A DNA stretch of 14,030 nt from an uncultured Clostridia bacterium. GTDB lineage: Bacteria > Bacillota > Clostridia > TANB77 > CAG-508. The stretch spans positions 1 to 14,030 of the forward strand of contig CAORJJ010000055.1 of the NCBI GenBank assembly GCA_948517135.1, given 5' to 3'. A program made the translations under genes and the position numbers. Positions 1 to 7,111 of the stretch are shown in pieces. Every line of letters begins with the position of its first letter. Within the stretch, counting starts at the first letter, position 1. The notes beneath the pieces are model-generated. The model was not told the origin of the DNA and searched no databases. It worked only from the letters and a program-made list of their open reading frames with translations.

Positions 1-5
1 CAATT

Positions 6-659
6 TTATTTTTCATCTATTCTATATCCAATTCCTTTTATTGTTGAAATTATATTACTTGATAATTTTTCTCTTATTCTTTTTAAATATACTGTTACTG
101 TATTATCATATACATCATTTCCTGTCCATTCCCATATTTTATATATAATTTCTTCACGTGTTACAACTTTATTCAAATTTGTAAATAGTAAATTTAAGAT
201 TTTAAGTTCTAAACTTGAAAATATAATTTCTTTTTCATTTTTATAAACAATCATTTTATCTAAGTCAAATTTAATATCACTAACAGTTATAATTGAATTC
301 TTACTTTCTTTTACTAGAACTTTATTAATTCTAGCAATTAATTCTCTAGTAGAAAATGGTTTTGTCACATAATCATCAGCTCCACATTCTAAACCTCTTA
401 CAATATCATCTTCTTCATCTTTTGCTGTTAAGAACACTGTTGGAATTTTCTTTTCCTTTATTATATTTTCATAAATATTAAATCCATTTCCATCTGGAAG
501 TGAGATATCTAGTATTACCAAATTTACTGAATTTTCTTTTAAAAAATTAATTGTTTCTTTTTCAGTTGTTTTATGAATTACATCATATCCATTTTGCTCT
601 AATGAATAAATTAATCCTTTTGCGACCATGTCGCTATCTTCAACAAGTAATATTTTCAT
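6..659 (-). CDS. OmpR/PhoB-family response regulator
   Basis: DNA-binding response regulator of a two-component system, 217 residues, the usual length for the family. The receiver domain covers about 1-117, with the acidic pair E7/D8, phospho-acceptor D51 (VILDISLPDG), T78 and K100 (the KPF motif). A winged-helix Trans_reg_C domain covers about 122-215 and ends in the typical STIKGIGYRI wing. I chose the ATG at 659 because GGAAGGG lies just upstream; an in-frame TTG at 674 is upstream of that but would put the binding site inside the gene. It lies 65 bp downstream of the ABC permease on the same strand and has its own promoter. The stop is 6 bases from the window edge, so a partner histidine kinase probably follows outside. 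It most likely controls the neighbouring ABC transporter, as in Bce-type antimicrobial-peptide modules; that role is inferred. Confidence 0.95.
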   Translation of the reverse strand: MKILLVEDSDMVAKGLIYSLEQNGYDVIHKTTEKETINFLKENSVNLVILDISLPDGNGFNIYENIIKEKKIPTVFLTAKDEEDDIVRGLECGADDYVTKPFSTRELIARINKVLVKESKNSIITVSDIKFDLDKMIVYKNEKEIIFSSLELKILNLLFTNLNKVVTREEIIYKIWEWTGNDVYDNTVTVYLKRIREKLSSNIISTIKGIGYRIDEK

Positions 660-688
660 ATTTATCCCTTCCAAATGAATTTTTAAAC

Positions 689-717
689 ATTATATAATAG
701 TAAATTTATATTTTCAA
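689..717 (-). promoter_or_regulatory. Sigma-A promoter for the response regulator gene
   Basis: On the minus strand TTGAAA (712-717), a 17-bp spacer and a perfect TATAAT (689-694) lie between the permease stop and the regulator start. The predicted transcript would start near 682 and give a leader of about 20 nt holding the GGAAGGG site. This implies the regulator can be expressed independently of the transporter genes. Confidence 0.75.
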
Positions 718-724
718 TAATTGA

Positions 725-3298
725 TTATATGTTTTCATTTCTAATAGTTTCAATTGTATTTTGCTTATTAATTTTTCCTAAAGAATATTTCATAATAGCA
801 TATACTAGTACAAACACTCCAATAGCAGATATTATAATTGGAATAGTTGGTATATACATATTTTGATTTACTTTAACTGAAAAAGCTTTATACATAGCAA
901 ATGTTCCTAGCAAGCCTAAAGCTACTCCATATAATAATGATTTTACAGAATAAAATATTGTTTCTAAATTAATCATTCTACTAAACTCTTTTCTTGTCAT
1001 ACCAATACTTTTAAGCATTGCAAATTCTTTCTGTCTTAATTCCATATTAGATGTTATAGAATTGAATATATTTGTAACACCTATTAAAGTAATAACTGTT
1101 ATAAATCCATATAAAAATATTTTTACAACTAAAGCCATTGATCTTTCTTCTCTTATATGAGCATCCAAATTTGATATTCCTAAATCACTATTAATTTTTC
1201 CTATATTTTCTTCTGTTTTATCTGAATCTTTAGAATCAATACAAACAGTTTCAATTTCAAAATCTATATTTTTATATTCATCTTTATTTACAACCAAATA
1301 ACCATCTGTATAAAAGTTGCTTTCTAATCCTTTTGGTTTATCTTCTAAATTTGTTACTATTGCAGATATTTTAATACTAAAATCTTCGTCCTTATATTTT
1401 CCTTTTATAATATCATTTTCATTATAAGTATATCTTCTCTCTTCTATTAAATCGCCTTTTTCATCATAATTATAACTACTATCAATTAAAATTCCATCTT
1501 TTTTTACTTGACTATAATTTAATCCAACTTTTTTTACATACTCTCTAAAATCTTTATCATTTAATGCTTTAAACATAATATTTGCTATTGGTTTACCATT
1601 AGCATTAATGTATTCTATTTTTCCACCTTCTTGTTTAATATAATCAACACCTTCTATTTGAATAATTTTACTTGAGTCTTCAACTTTTAAATATTCATTA
1701 CTTTCATAAAGTACATTTATTGATTTTACTTCTTCTAAATTTTTTATTTGATTAATTGTGTTTTCATCTAGGTTTTCTTCTCTTTTATATGTGGTTAAAT
1801 TATATCCAAGATCTTTATAATATTTACTTGTAAAATTGAAAGAATTTGTTATAAATGCATTCATTGTTATAAAAATAAATATGCTTACTGTTAAAGACAT
1901 AACTGTTGTTCTATATTTTTTCTTACTTCTTTTCAAATTTTTGTATGCTAATACTCCACCTTGTTTAAATACTTTTTCTATAATCTTTGGAGTTTTTAAT
2001 TTTTTACTATTTAGTTTTATTTGTTCTGAGTTTCTTAAATTTTCAATAGGGCTTACTTTACTTGCTTTTCTTGCTGAAGACATTGCAGACAAGTATATTG
2101 TAACTATTCCTAATAATCCTGAAATTATCATTGGAATTACAGCAATTTTCAAACTAATTCCATCAACATGATTTAATAAATATTCTCCAATCAAACTATT
2201 TACAATTTTAATTAATACAAAATCAGCAAATATTCCTGATAAAATTCCAAGTGGTATTCCAATAATTCCAAGTATCATAGCTTCAAAAATTACATTTTTC
2301 TTAATTTGTTTTTTAGTAGCTCCCACACTTGCTAGCATTCCATACATTTTTATTTTTTCTGATGTAGCAATTTCAAACGAATTTTTTATACAAAATACAC
2401 TTGTAAAAACAATTATAAATATAACAACACCACATACTGCAAATAGCATAGCTATGGTAGAATCTGAAAATGCAAAACCTTCCCATCTTAGTAATTCTCT
2501 ATTTATATCATAGTCTTCATATCTTGTATCCTCATTTTCTCCAATATTATTATAATCTTTTACTCCTAAAAGTTCTGAAACCGCCACCTTATTATCTTTA
2601 GGATTTTTTAAAGATATATATATGTCTTTAACTTCTGAATCAATTTCATTAGTAATAACTGTATATCCAGGATCAGAATATCCTTCAAATGCAAAATCTG
2701 GTCTATCTATAATTCCAACTATACTAAATTCGTATTCTTTTGTATTTACTAATTTTTCTCCTTCTTTTTGATAATTGTCTGAATTGTATAAATTAATATC
2801 ATCTAAAGTCTTCCTTTCTCCAACTTGAAGTTTGATTTTATCTCCTATTTTATAATCTACTTTTCCATTTGAACTAATATGTTTACTTATTAAAATTTCA
2901 CTACTATTGTTTGGAAATCTCCCTTCAATAAGTTTTCTATTTAATTTCAAATTTTCAAATGTTTCCTTATTCATAGAATATACTTTTAAATATGGTTTGT
3001 ACTCATTTTGACCACCTTCTAATTTAGAGAAACCAAGCATTTGAGAACTAAAAATTTCTTTTACATCTCTATTATTTTGGATTTCTTTTATATCTGAATT
3101 ATTAACAGAATTTATTTTTAAATGATAATATCCAGTTTCATTAATAGCATTTTGAATTAATGTCTCTTGAAAACTTGTAACCATTGTAGATACTGCACAA
3201 ATAAGTGCAACTGATAAAACTATTCCAATTATAGTGCTAATAGTTCTCTTTTTATTTAGTTTTAAATTTATAATAGAAATTTTCTTTAATATGTTCAT
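725..3298 (-). CDS. ABC transporter permease, FtsX/MacB type with two FtsX domains
   Basis: Integral membrane subunit of an ABC exporter or peptide-sensing transporter, 857 residues from the chosen start. Layout: TM1 at about 23-43, a large extracytoplasmic domain at about 44-280, a first FtsX domain with about three helices (roughly 284-410, containing the conserved YGMLASVGATKKQI stretch after its first helix), TM at about 465-485, a second extracytoplasmic domain (about 486-735), then a second FtsX domain (EFAMLKSIGMTRKEF) and the last helices to the C-terminus. This duplicated plan is that of large Firmicute FtsX-like permeases, longer than BceB (about 650 residues). The ATG at 3298 has GGAAAGG just upstream; an in-frame ATG at 3343 would overlap the preceding ATPase gene and lacks a good site. 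The ATPase stop is about 28 bp upstream, so the two are co-transcribed. The substrate cannot be read from sequence; antimicrobial peptide resistance or a cell-envelope function is inferred from the adjacent two-component regulator. Confidence 0.9.
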   Translation of the reverse strand: MNILKKISIINLKLNKKRTISTIIGIVLSVALICAVSTMVTSFQETLIQNAINETGYYHLKINSVNNSDIKEIQNNRDVKEIFSSQMLGFSKLEGGQNEYKPYLKVYSMNKETFENLKLNRKLIEGRFPNNSSEILISKHISSNGKVDYKIGDKIKLQVGERKTLDDINLYNSDNYQKEGEKLVNTKEYEFSIVGIIDRPDFAFEGYSDPGYTVITNEIDSEVKDIYISLKNPKDNKVAVSELLGVKDYNNIGENEDTRYEDYDINRELLRWEGFAFSDSTIAMLFAVCGVVIFIIVFTSVFCIKNSFEIATSEKIKMYGMLASVGATKKQIKKNVIFEAMILGIIGIPLGILSGIFADFVLIKIVNSLIGEYLLNHVDGISLKIAVIPMIISGLLGIVTIYLSAMSSARKASKVSPIENLRNSEQIKLNSKKLKTPKIIEKVFKQGGVLAYKNLKRSKKKYRTTVMSLTVSIFIFITMNAFITNSFNFTSKYYKDLGYNLTTYKREENLDENTINQIKNLEEVKSINVLYESNEYLKVEDSSKIIQIEGVDYIKQEGGKIEYINANGKPIANIMFKALNDKDFREYVKKVGLNYSQVKKDGILIDSSYNYDEKGDLIEERRYTYNENDIIKGKYKDEDFSIKISAIVTNLEDKPKGLESNFYTDGYLVVNKDEYKNIDFEIETVCIDSKDSDKTEENIGKINSDLGISNLDAHIREERSMALVVKIFLYGFITVITLIGVTNIFNSITSNMELRQKEFAMLKSIGMTRKEFSRMINLETIFYSVKSLLYGVALGLLGTFAMYKAFSVKVNQNMYIPTIPIIISAIGVFVLVYAIMKYSLGKINKQNTIETIRNENI

Positions 3299-3326
3299 AA
3301 TATTTCCTTTCCTAATTTTAATAAAA

Positions 3327-3990
3327 TTAAATAATTTTTCCATCCTCTATTTTAATAATTCTATCAGCAATTTTTGCAATATCCATATTGTGTGTAATCA
3401 TTATTATTGTTTGATTATATTCTCTATTAGATTTTCTTAATAGCTCAACAATTTCAGTACTTGCTTTTGAATCTAAATTACCAGTTGGCTCATCTGCCAA
3501 AATAATTGCTGGATTTGTTATCATGCTTCTTCCAATTGATGTTCTTTGTTGTTGACCACCAGATAATTCATTAGGCAAATGTTTTCGCCTTTGTTCTAGT
3601 CCTAATAATTTAATTAAGTCATTAAGTTTTTGTTTATTAACTTCTCTATTGTCCAAATTAAGTGGTAAAGTAATATTTTCCTCAACATTAAGTATTGGTA
3701 TTAAATTATAAAATTGATATATAAGCCCCACTTGTCTTCTTCTAAAAATTGCAAGTTCGTCATCATTAAATCTATATATATCTTTTCCATCAATAAAAAC
3801 TTTTCCACTTGTTGGTCTATCTACTCCTCCAATTAAATGTAATAGTGTTGATTTTCCACTTCCGTGAAGCTCCAACAATTGCAACAAATTCTCCCTTATT
3901 AACACTAAAAGAGATATTATTTAAAGCAACTACTTTTGATATACCTTCTCCATAAATTTTACTTAAATTTTCAACTCTCAATATTTCCAT
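3327..3990 (-). pseudogene. ABC transporter ATP-binding protein, frameshifted in the Walker A motif
   Basis: ATPase partner of the downstream FtsX-type permease (MacB/LolD/BceA class). Joining the two frames gives a 220-residue protein of normal length: Walker A GASGSGKST at about 40-48, Q-loop Q92, signature LSGGQ at 142-146, Walker B ILADEP ending at E167, D-loop NLDS and switch H200. As written, one extra base (G on the plus strand at 3864, read as C on the coding strand) lies between the codons for S42 and G43 of GAS|GSGKST. Translation from the ATG at 3990 (GGAAGAG upstream) therefore runs into a wrong frame and stops at 3817 after 57 residues. The rest of the gene (3327 to about 3863) is intact and free of other damage. 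There is no long homopolymer at the site, so slippage is not an obvious cause. It is either a recent inactivating mutation or a sequence error; if real, the transporter would have no working motor unless another ATPase substitutes. Confidence 0.9.
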
Positions 3991-4044
3991 AAACTCTTCC
4001 TTTCTTTTCATAGTTTTGCGCACAACTTATTTAATTACAATTTC

Positions 4045-4078
4045 ATTATATCTAATTTAAAGTGACATGTAAGTGACA
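4045..4078 (-). promoter_or_regulatory. ABC operon promoter with tandem OmpR-type regulator repeats
   Basis: On the minus strand a perfect TATAAT (4045-4050) is preceded at 17 bp by CTTACA (4068-4073), a weak -35. Two exact copies of AAGTGACA (plus strand 4060-4067 and 4071-4078) flank and overlap this -35 with an 11-bp period, one helical turn. Winged-helix response regulators bind such head-to-tail repeats, and a weak -35 overlapped by the site fits an activated promoter. The binding regulator is most simply the one encoded at 6-659. A looser related half-site (ATGACA, 4099-4104) lies further upstream. Confidence 0.65.
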
Positions 4079-4098
4079 AAAAAATTAATTTTTTCTTA

Positions 4099-4128
4099 AT
4101 GACATACAAAAAACTTTATTCATATACT
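4099..4128 (+). promoter_or_regulatory. Promoter of the DUF3298 gene
   Basis: ATGACA (4099-4104), an 18-bp spacer and TATACT (4123-4128) precede the AGGAGGT ribosome binding site at 4133-4139. The promoter is back-to-back with that of the ABC operon, and its -35 is a partial copy of the AAGTGACA repeat, so shared regulation is possible but unproven. Confidence 0.5.
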
Positions 4129-4144
4129 ATATAGGAGGTTATAT

Positions 4145-4786
4145 ATGAATACTATTAAAAAACATGAAATAAAAAATGAATTAAAATATAAAAATACTGT
4201 TGTTTTAACTTATAGAATTGAATACCCTGAGATTACATCTTCAAATTATTGCTATGGAAAAAATATTTTTAATAAATACAATAAAGATAAGGCTATAATG
4301 CTTGAAAATTATATAAAAAATAAATTATATTTTGATGCAGTAAGTACTTATGAATATAATTCTGCAAATGGTTATCCTATAATGGTTTTTGAAGTAATTT
4401 CTGAATTTAATATTACTTATAATAATGGATTTCTTATAAGTTTATATGAAGACAAATATGAATTTACTGGTGGCGCTCATGGAAATACTATAAGAACATC
4501 ACAAAATTGGAATTTAAGTACTGGATGCTTTATTCCTCTTTCTTATTTTTTTCCAAATAATCCATATTATTTAGTTAATATTTTTAAAAATATTAATTCA
4601 CAAATACAAACTAATCCTGAAAATTATTTTGATAATTATTGTGAACTTGTATTAGAAACTTTTAATCCTGAAAGTTTCTATGTAACATCTGAAAATATTG
4701 CAATTTATTTTCAACAATATGATATTGCACCATATTCTAGTGGAATACCAGTATTTTATATAAATATAAAAGGAAGTGCTATATAA
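4145..4786 (+). CDS. DUF3298 (RsiV/PdaC-like) domain protein without signal peptide
   Basis: Protein of 213 residues. The C-terminal half carries DUF3298 hallmarks: TGGAHGNT at about 108-115, LSTG at 124-127, and IYFQQYDIAPYSSGIPVF at 187-204. The N-terminal part (about 17-95, beginning VVLTYRIEYPEI) looks like the DUF4163 domain normally found in front of it. This pair occurs in the extracytoplasmic part of the lysozyme-sensing anti-sigma factor RsiV and in the deacetylase PdaC. Unlike those, no signal peptide, lipobox or membrane helix is visible; the start ATG has a strong AGGAGGT 5 bases upstream and there is no in-frame extension that supplies one, so the product looks cytoplasmic. It is transcribed divergently from the ABC/two-component operon and ends in a strong terminator whose stem includes its last codons. 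The function is unknown; carbohydrate or envelope binding is only suggested by relatives. Confidence 0.8.
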   Translation: MNTIKKHEIKNELKYKNTVVLTYRIEYPEITSSNYCYGKNIFNKYNKDKAIMLENYIKNKLYFDAVSTYEYNSANGYPIMVFEVISEFNITYNNGFLISLYEDKYEFTGGAHGNTIRTSQNWNLSTGCFIPLSYFFPNNPYYLVNIFKNINSQIQTNPENYFDNYCELVLETFNPESFYVTSENIAIYFQQYDIAPYSSGIPVFYINIKGSAI

Positions 4787-4800
4787 CAGCACTTCCTTTT
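4768..4800. terminator. Bidirectional intrinsic terminator between DUF3298 and serine acetyltransferase genes
   Basis: A perfect 13-bp stem (4768-4780 with 4788-4800, arm AAAAGGAAGTGCT) and a 7-base loop. Each arm ends in a T-run on its own outgoing strand, and a further T6 follows on the plus strand (4804-4809). It includes the DUF3298 stop codon at 4784-4786 and abuts the stop of the convergent gene at 4809. Confidence 0.9.
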
Positions 4801-4808
4801 GACTTTTT

Positions 4809-5330
4809 TCAAACATCCTTATATTTTATTTCATTACACTTAACAACTGTAACATTATCTGGTATATTCTTTAAGACGATACTATTAGCACCAATTTTTA
4901 CATTATTTCCAATTTTTATTGGTCCAAGTATTTTAGAACCACATCCTATCATTACATTGTTTCCTATATCTGGATGTCTTTTATATTTATCTTTTCCAGT
5001 TCCACCTAATGTACTATTATGATATATAGTGCAATCATTTCCAATAGTTACCGTTTCTCCAATTACAATTCCCATACCATGATCTATAAATAATCTTCTT
5101 CCAATTTTAGCTCCTGGATGTATTTCTATTCCTGTAAAAAATCGTCCTAATTGTGAAATTAATCTAGCAAGAAAAAGTAATTTATTCTTATATAGAAAAT
5201 GTGCTATTCTATGAAAAATTAATATATGGAATCCTGGATATAGTATTATTACCTCTAAAATATTTTTTGATGCTGGATCTTTTTTCTTAATATTTTTAGC
5301 ATCTTCATATAACTCTTTTATAAATCTCAT
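4809..5330 (-). CDS. cysE: Serine O-acetyltransferase (CysE/EpsC type)
   Basis: Makes O-acetylserine from serine and acetyl-CoA, the first committed step of cysteine synthesis (EC 2.3.1.30). The product is 173 residues, of the short bacterial type. An N-terminal helical part (about 1-65, with the ILEVIILYPGFHILIFHRIAHFLY region) is followed by a left-handed beta-helix of hexapeptide repeats (about 66-165) with the catalytic pair D83/H84 in FIDHGMGIVIGET, then NSTLGGTGKDK and KRHPDIGNNVMIGCGSKILG. The start at 5330 is preferred because GGGTGATAAA precedes it; an in-frame ATG at 5342 has no convincing site. The C-terminus ends in NVTVVKCNEIKYKDV, where family members usually have a VVGVPAK-like ending, so the tail is degenerate or shortened. 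No cysteine synthase gene is adjacent; the gene stands alone, divergent from the NAPRTase gene. Confidence 0.9.
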   Translation of the reverse strand: MRFIKELYEDAKNIKKKDPASKNILEVIILYPGFHILIFHRIAHFLYKNKLLFLARLISQLGRFFTGIEIHPGAKIGRRLFIDHGMGIVIGETVTIGNDCTIYHNSTLGGTGKDKYKRHPDIGNNVMIGCGSKILGPIKIGNNVKIGANSIVLKNIPDNVTVVKCNEIKYKDV

Positions 5331-5378
5331 TTTATCACCCATTACATATTATTCTTCTGTTGTTTATTATGTGCAAAT

Positions 5379-5409
5379 ATCGTAATTATTGTTTGACTTT
5401 TTATGTCAA
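5379..5409 (-). promoter_or_regulatory. Possible serine acetyltransferase promoter sharing the TTGAC dyad
   Basis: On the minus strand a perfect TTGACA (5404-5409) is followed after 19 bp by TACGAT (5379-5384). The spacing is long and the -10 weak, so this is tentative. Its -35 is one arm of a TTGAC-N7-GTCAA dyad whose other arm is the -35 of the divergent plus-strand promoter. Confidence 0.35.
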
Positions 5410-5421
5410 CTGTGATATAAT
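5393..5421 (+). promoter_or_regulatory. Extended -10 sigma-A promoter of the NAPRTase gene with overlapping dyad
   Basis: TTGACT (5393-5398), a 17-bp spacer and TATAAT (5416-5421), preceded by TGA so that it forms an extended -10. The -35 is part of an inverted repeat TTGAC-N7-GTCAA (5393-5409). The roughly 95-nt leader also contains a second inverted repeat, AGTTAA-AAC-TTAACT (5475-5489). Either could be an operator, but neither is one I can assign to a named regulator. Confidence 0.75.
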
Positions 5422-5524
5422 ATTATTGTTTGAACTTATTTATGAGGTGATGCAATTTACTATCTCATACTATAAGTTAAAACTTAACTAAAAACAATTG
5501 TATTTAAACAGGAGGAATGACACT

Positions 5525-7039
5525 ATGAAAAAATCTAACAACGTTACTGTTACCCCGTTTGTACCTCGCAAAGGCTATCGGAACGATGCACTGAACATGG
5601 ACTTCTACGAGCTGACTATGGCAAATGCTATCTATCTGCTCGGCATGAAAGATGTTCAGTTGGTGTTCGATATGTTCTTTCGGAAGAACCCCGCAGATCG
5701 TGGCTATTCCATCAGTGCTGGTCAGGAGGAACTCACTGATTTTCTGCTGAACTATCATTTCGATGATGTCGCCTGCGAGTATCTGCTGGCCAAGGGTATG
5801 GATCCTGGCTTTGTGGACTATCTGTCCACTTACAAATGGACTGGTTCCATGTATGCTATGCCAGAAGGCTGTGTTGCCTATCCCAATGAAGCATTGGTTC
5901 GCATCAAGTGTGACGCTGTTGGCGCATTCCTGATCGAAACACATCTTCTGCAACTTATGAATTTCAACAGTCTTATTGCTACACAGGCGACTCGTATCAC
6001 CCGTGCTGCAAGCGAAGCTGGTGGAGTTATGGAGTTCGGAACACGTCGAGCTCAGGGGCTTACTGCTGGTCTTCAGGGCGCAAGAGCTGCTATTCTTGGC
6101 GGTTGCACAGGTACAGCCAATTGTCTCGCTGAAATTATGTATGGAGGTCCTGTGGTTGCTGTCGGAACAGTTTCTCATGCCTGGATCGAGCTTTTCCCGA
6201 CTGAGTGGGATGCTTTCAAGGCGCTGGCAGATATCTACCCTGATAATGTCTCCCTGCTCATCGATACCTACAATATTTTTGAGAGTGGTGTGCTTAACAC
6301 CATCAAGGTGGATGACTACCTGATTGAGAAATATCCCAATGATCCCAGTAAACGTGTAAAGAGCGTTCGTATCGACTCTGGCGACTTGGCTTCTGGTGCA
6401 AAACGTCTCAGGAAGATTTTTGACAAGGCTGGAAAGCCCTATATCAAGATCATCGTTTCCAACGGTCTGAAGGAAAATACTATCGAAAGTTTGGTTTCCA
6501 TTCAGAAAGCGCCTATCAACGGCTTTGGCGTTGGCGAAAACCTGATTACAGCATCTGAGTGCCCCGTCTTTGGCGGTGTATACAAACTTGTTGCTGTACA
6601 GCAGAAAGATGGCACATACAGAAGTACAATGAAGTGCTCTGACACCCTGGCAAAAGCCATTATCCCTGGATACAAGACAGTTTATCGTCTGTATAACGAG
6701 GAAGGCTATGGATATCTGGATCTTATCGCTATGCATGATGAGCAGATCGAGGTCGGAAAACCGATTAAGGTTTATACCACTGATCTTACAGATCCCAAAA
6801 AGGAATACACCATCATTCCGCAGAAGATTGAGCAGATTCTGATGCCGTATATCGAAAACGGTAAGCTGGTTCGCAAGATGCCGTCTCTGTATGACATCCG
6901 CGACTTCATCAAAGATCAGCTTGAAAACACCGTATGGCCTGAAGAACTGCGTACAGAGTTCGCACACCGGCACTTTGTTGATATGACCGAAAAGGTCTAT
7001 AACACAAGAGTCGAAATGTACGAAAAACTGCATGGTTAA
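5525..7039 (+). CDS. pncB: Nicotinate phosphoribosyltransferase
   Basis: Converts nicotinate, PRPP and ATP to nicotinate mononucleotide (EC 6.3.4.21), the entry step of the Preiss-Handler NAD salvage route; cytoplasmic. The product has 504 residues, a usual length for the long Firmicute form. Visible signatures: N-terminal DFYELTMANAIY, FGTRRAQG at 171-178, phosphorylatable H218 in VGTVSHAWIELFPTE, DTYN at 247-250, VRIDSGDLASGAKRLRKIFD at 281-300, SNGLKE and GFGVGENL at about 333-340. The ATG at 5525 has AGGAGG at 5510-5515; an in-frame TTG at 5498 is upstream but would place that site inside the gene. The gene has its own promoter and terminator. Base composition is the striking feature: by eye near half G+C, with many CTG, GGC and ATC codons, against roughly a quarter G+C in all neighbours. 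That suggests transfer from a richer-GC relative, although the flanking promoter region is host-like. Confidence 0.95.
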   Translation: MKKSNNVTVTPFVPRKGYRNDALNMDFYELTMANAIYLLGMKDVQLVFDMFFRKNPADRGYSISAGQEELTDFLLNYHFDDVACEYLLAKGMDPGFVDYLSTYKWTGSMYAMPEGCVAYPNEALVRIKCDAVGAFLIETHLLQLMNFNSLIATQATRITRAASEAGGVMEFGTRRAQGLTAGLQGARAAILGGCTGTANCLAEIMYGGPVVAVGTVSHAWIELFPTEWDAFKALADIYPDNVSLLIDTYNIFESGVLNTIKVDDYLIEKYPNDPSKRVKSVRIDSGDLASGAKRLRKIFDKAGKPYIKIIVSNGLKENTIESLVSIQKAPINGFGVGENLITASECPVFGGVYKLVAVQQKDGTYRSTMKCSDTLAKAIIPGYKTVYRLYNEEGYGYLDLIAMHDEQIEVGKPIKVYTTDLTDPKKEYTIIPQKIEQILMPYIENGKLVRKMPSLYDIRDFIKDQLENTVWPEELRTEFAHRHFVDMTEKVYNTRVEMYEKLHG

Positions 7040-7071
7040 GTTTTAACAACTGCAATTCTTTTGAATAGCAA

Positions 7072-7106
7072 AAAGGAGATCTCACTTTAACAGGTGAGAT
7101 CTCTTT
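7072..7106. terminator. Bidirectional intrinsic terminator between NAPRTase and DUF362 genes
   Basis: Ten-bp stem GAGATCTCAC/GTGAGATCTC (7076-7085 with 7094-7103), an 8-base loop, and flanking A/T pairs (7072-7074 with 7104-7106). A T-rich tract follows on the plus strand, and TTTTTGC follows on the minus strand, so it can serve both convergent genes. Confidence 0.8.
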
Positions 7107-7111
7107 ACATT

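Noticed and set aside
3327..3905. A separate 192-residue ATPase start at 3905
   Set aside because: Its first residues are an out-of-frame reading of the ATPase N-terminus; there is no ribosome binding site. It is the downstream half of the frameshifted gene.
5450..5491. Short upstream frame (13 codons) in the NAPRTase leader
   Set aside because: GAGGTG lies directly against the ATG, a spacing unsuited for translation, and the peptide has no attenuator-like codon run.
5504..7033. A 509-codon open frame antisense to the whole NAPRTase gene
   Set aside because: It mirrors the codon use of the sense gene, its translation is cysteine-rich with no recognisable domain, and it has no ribosome binding site or promoter on the minus strand. 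The sense gene has full family signatures.
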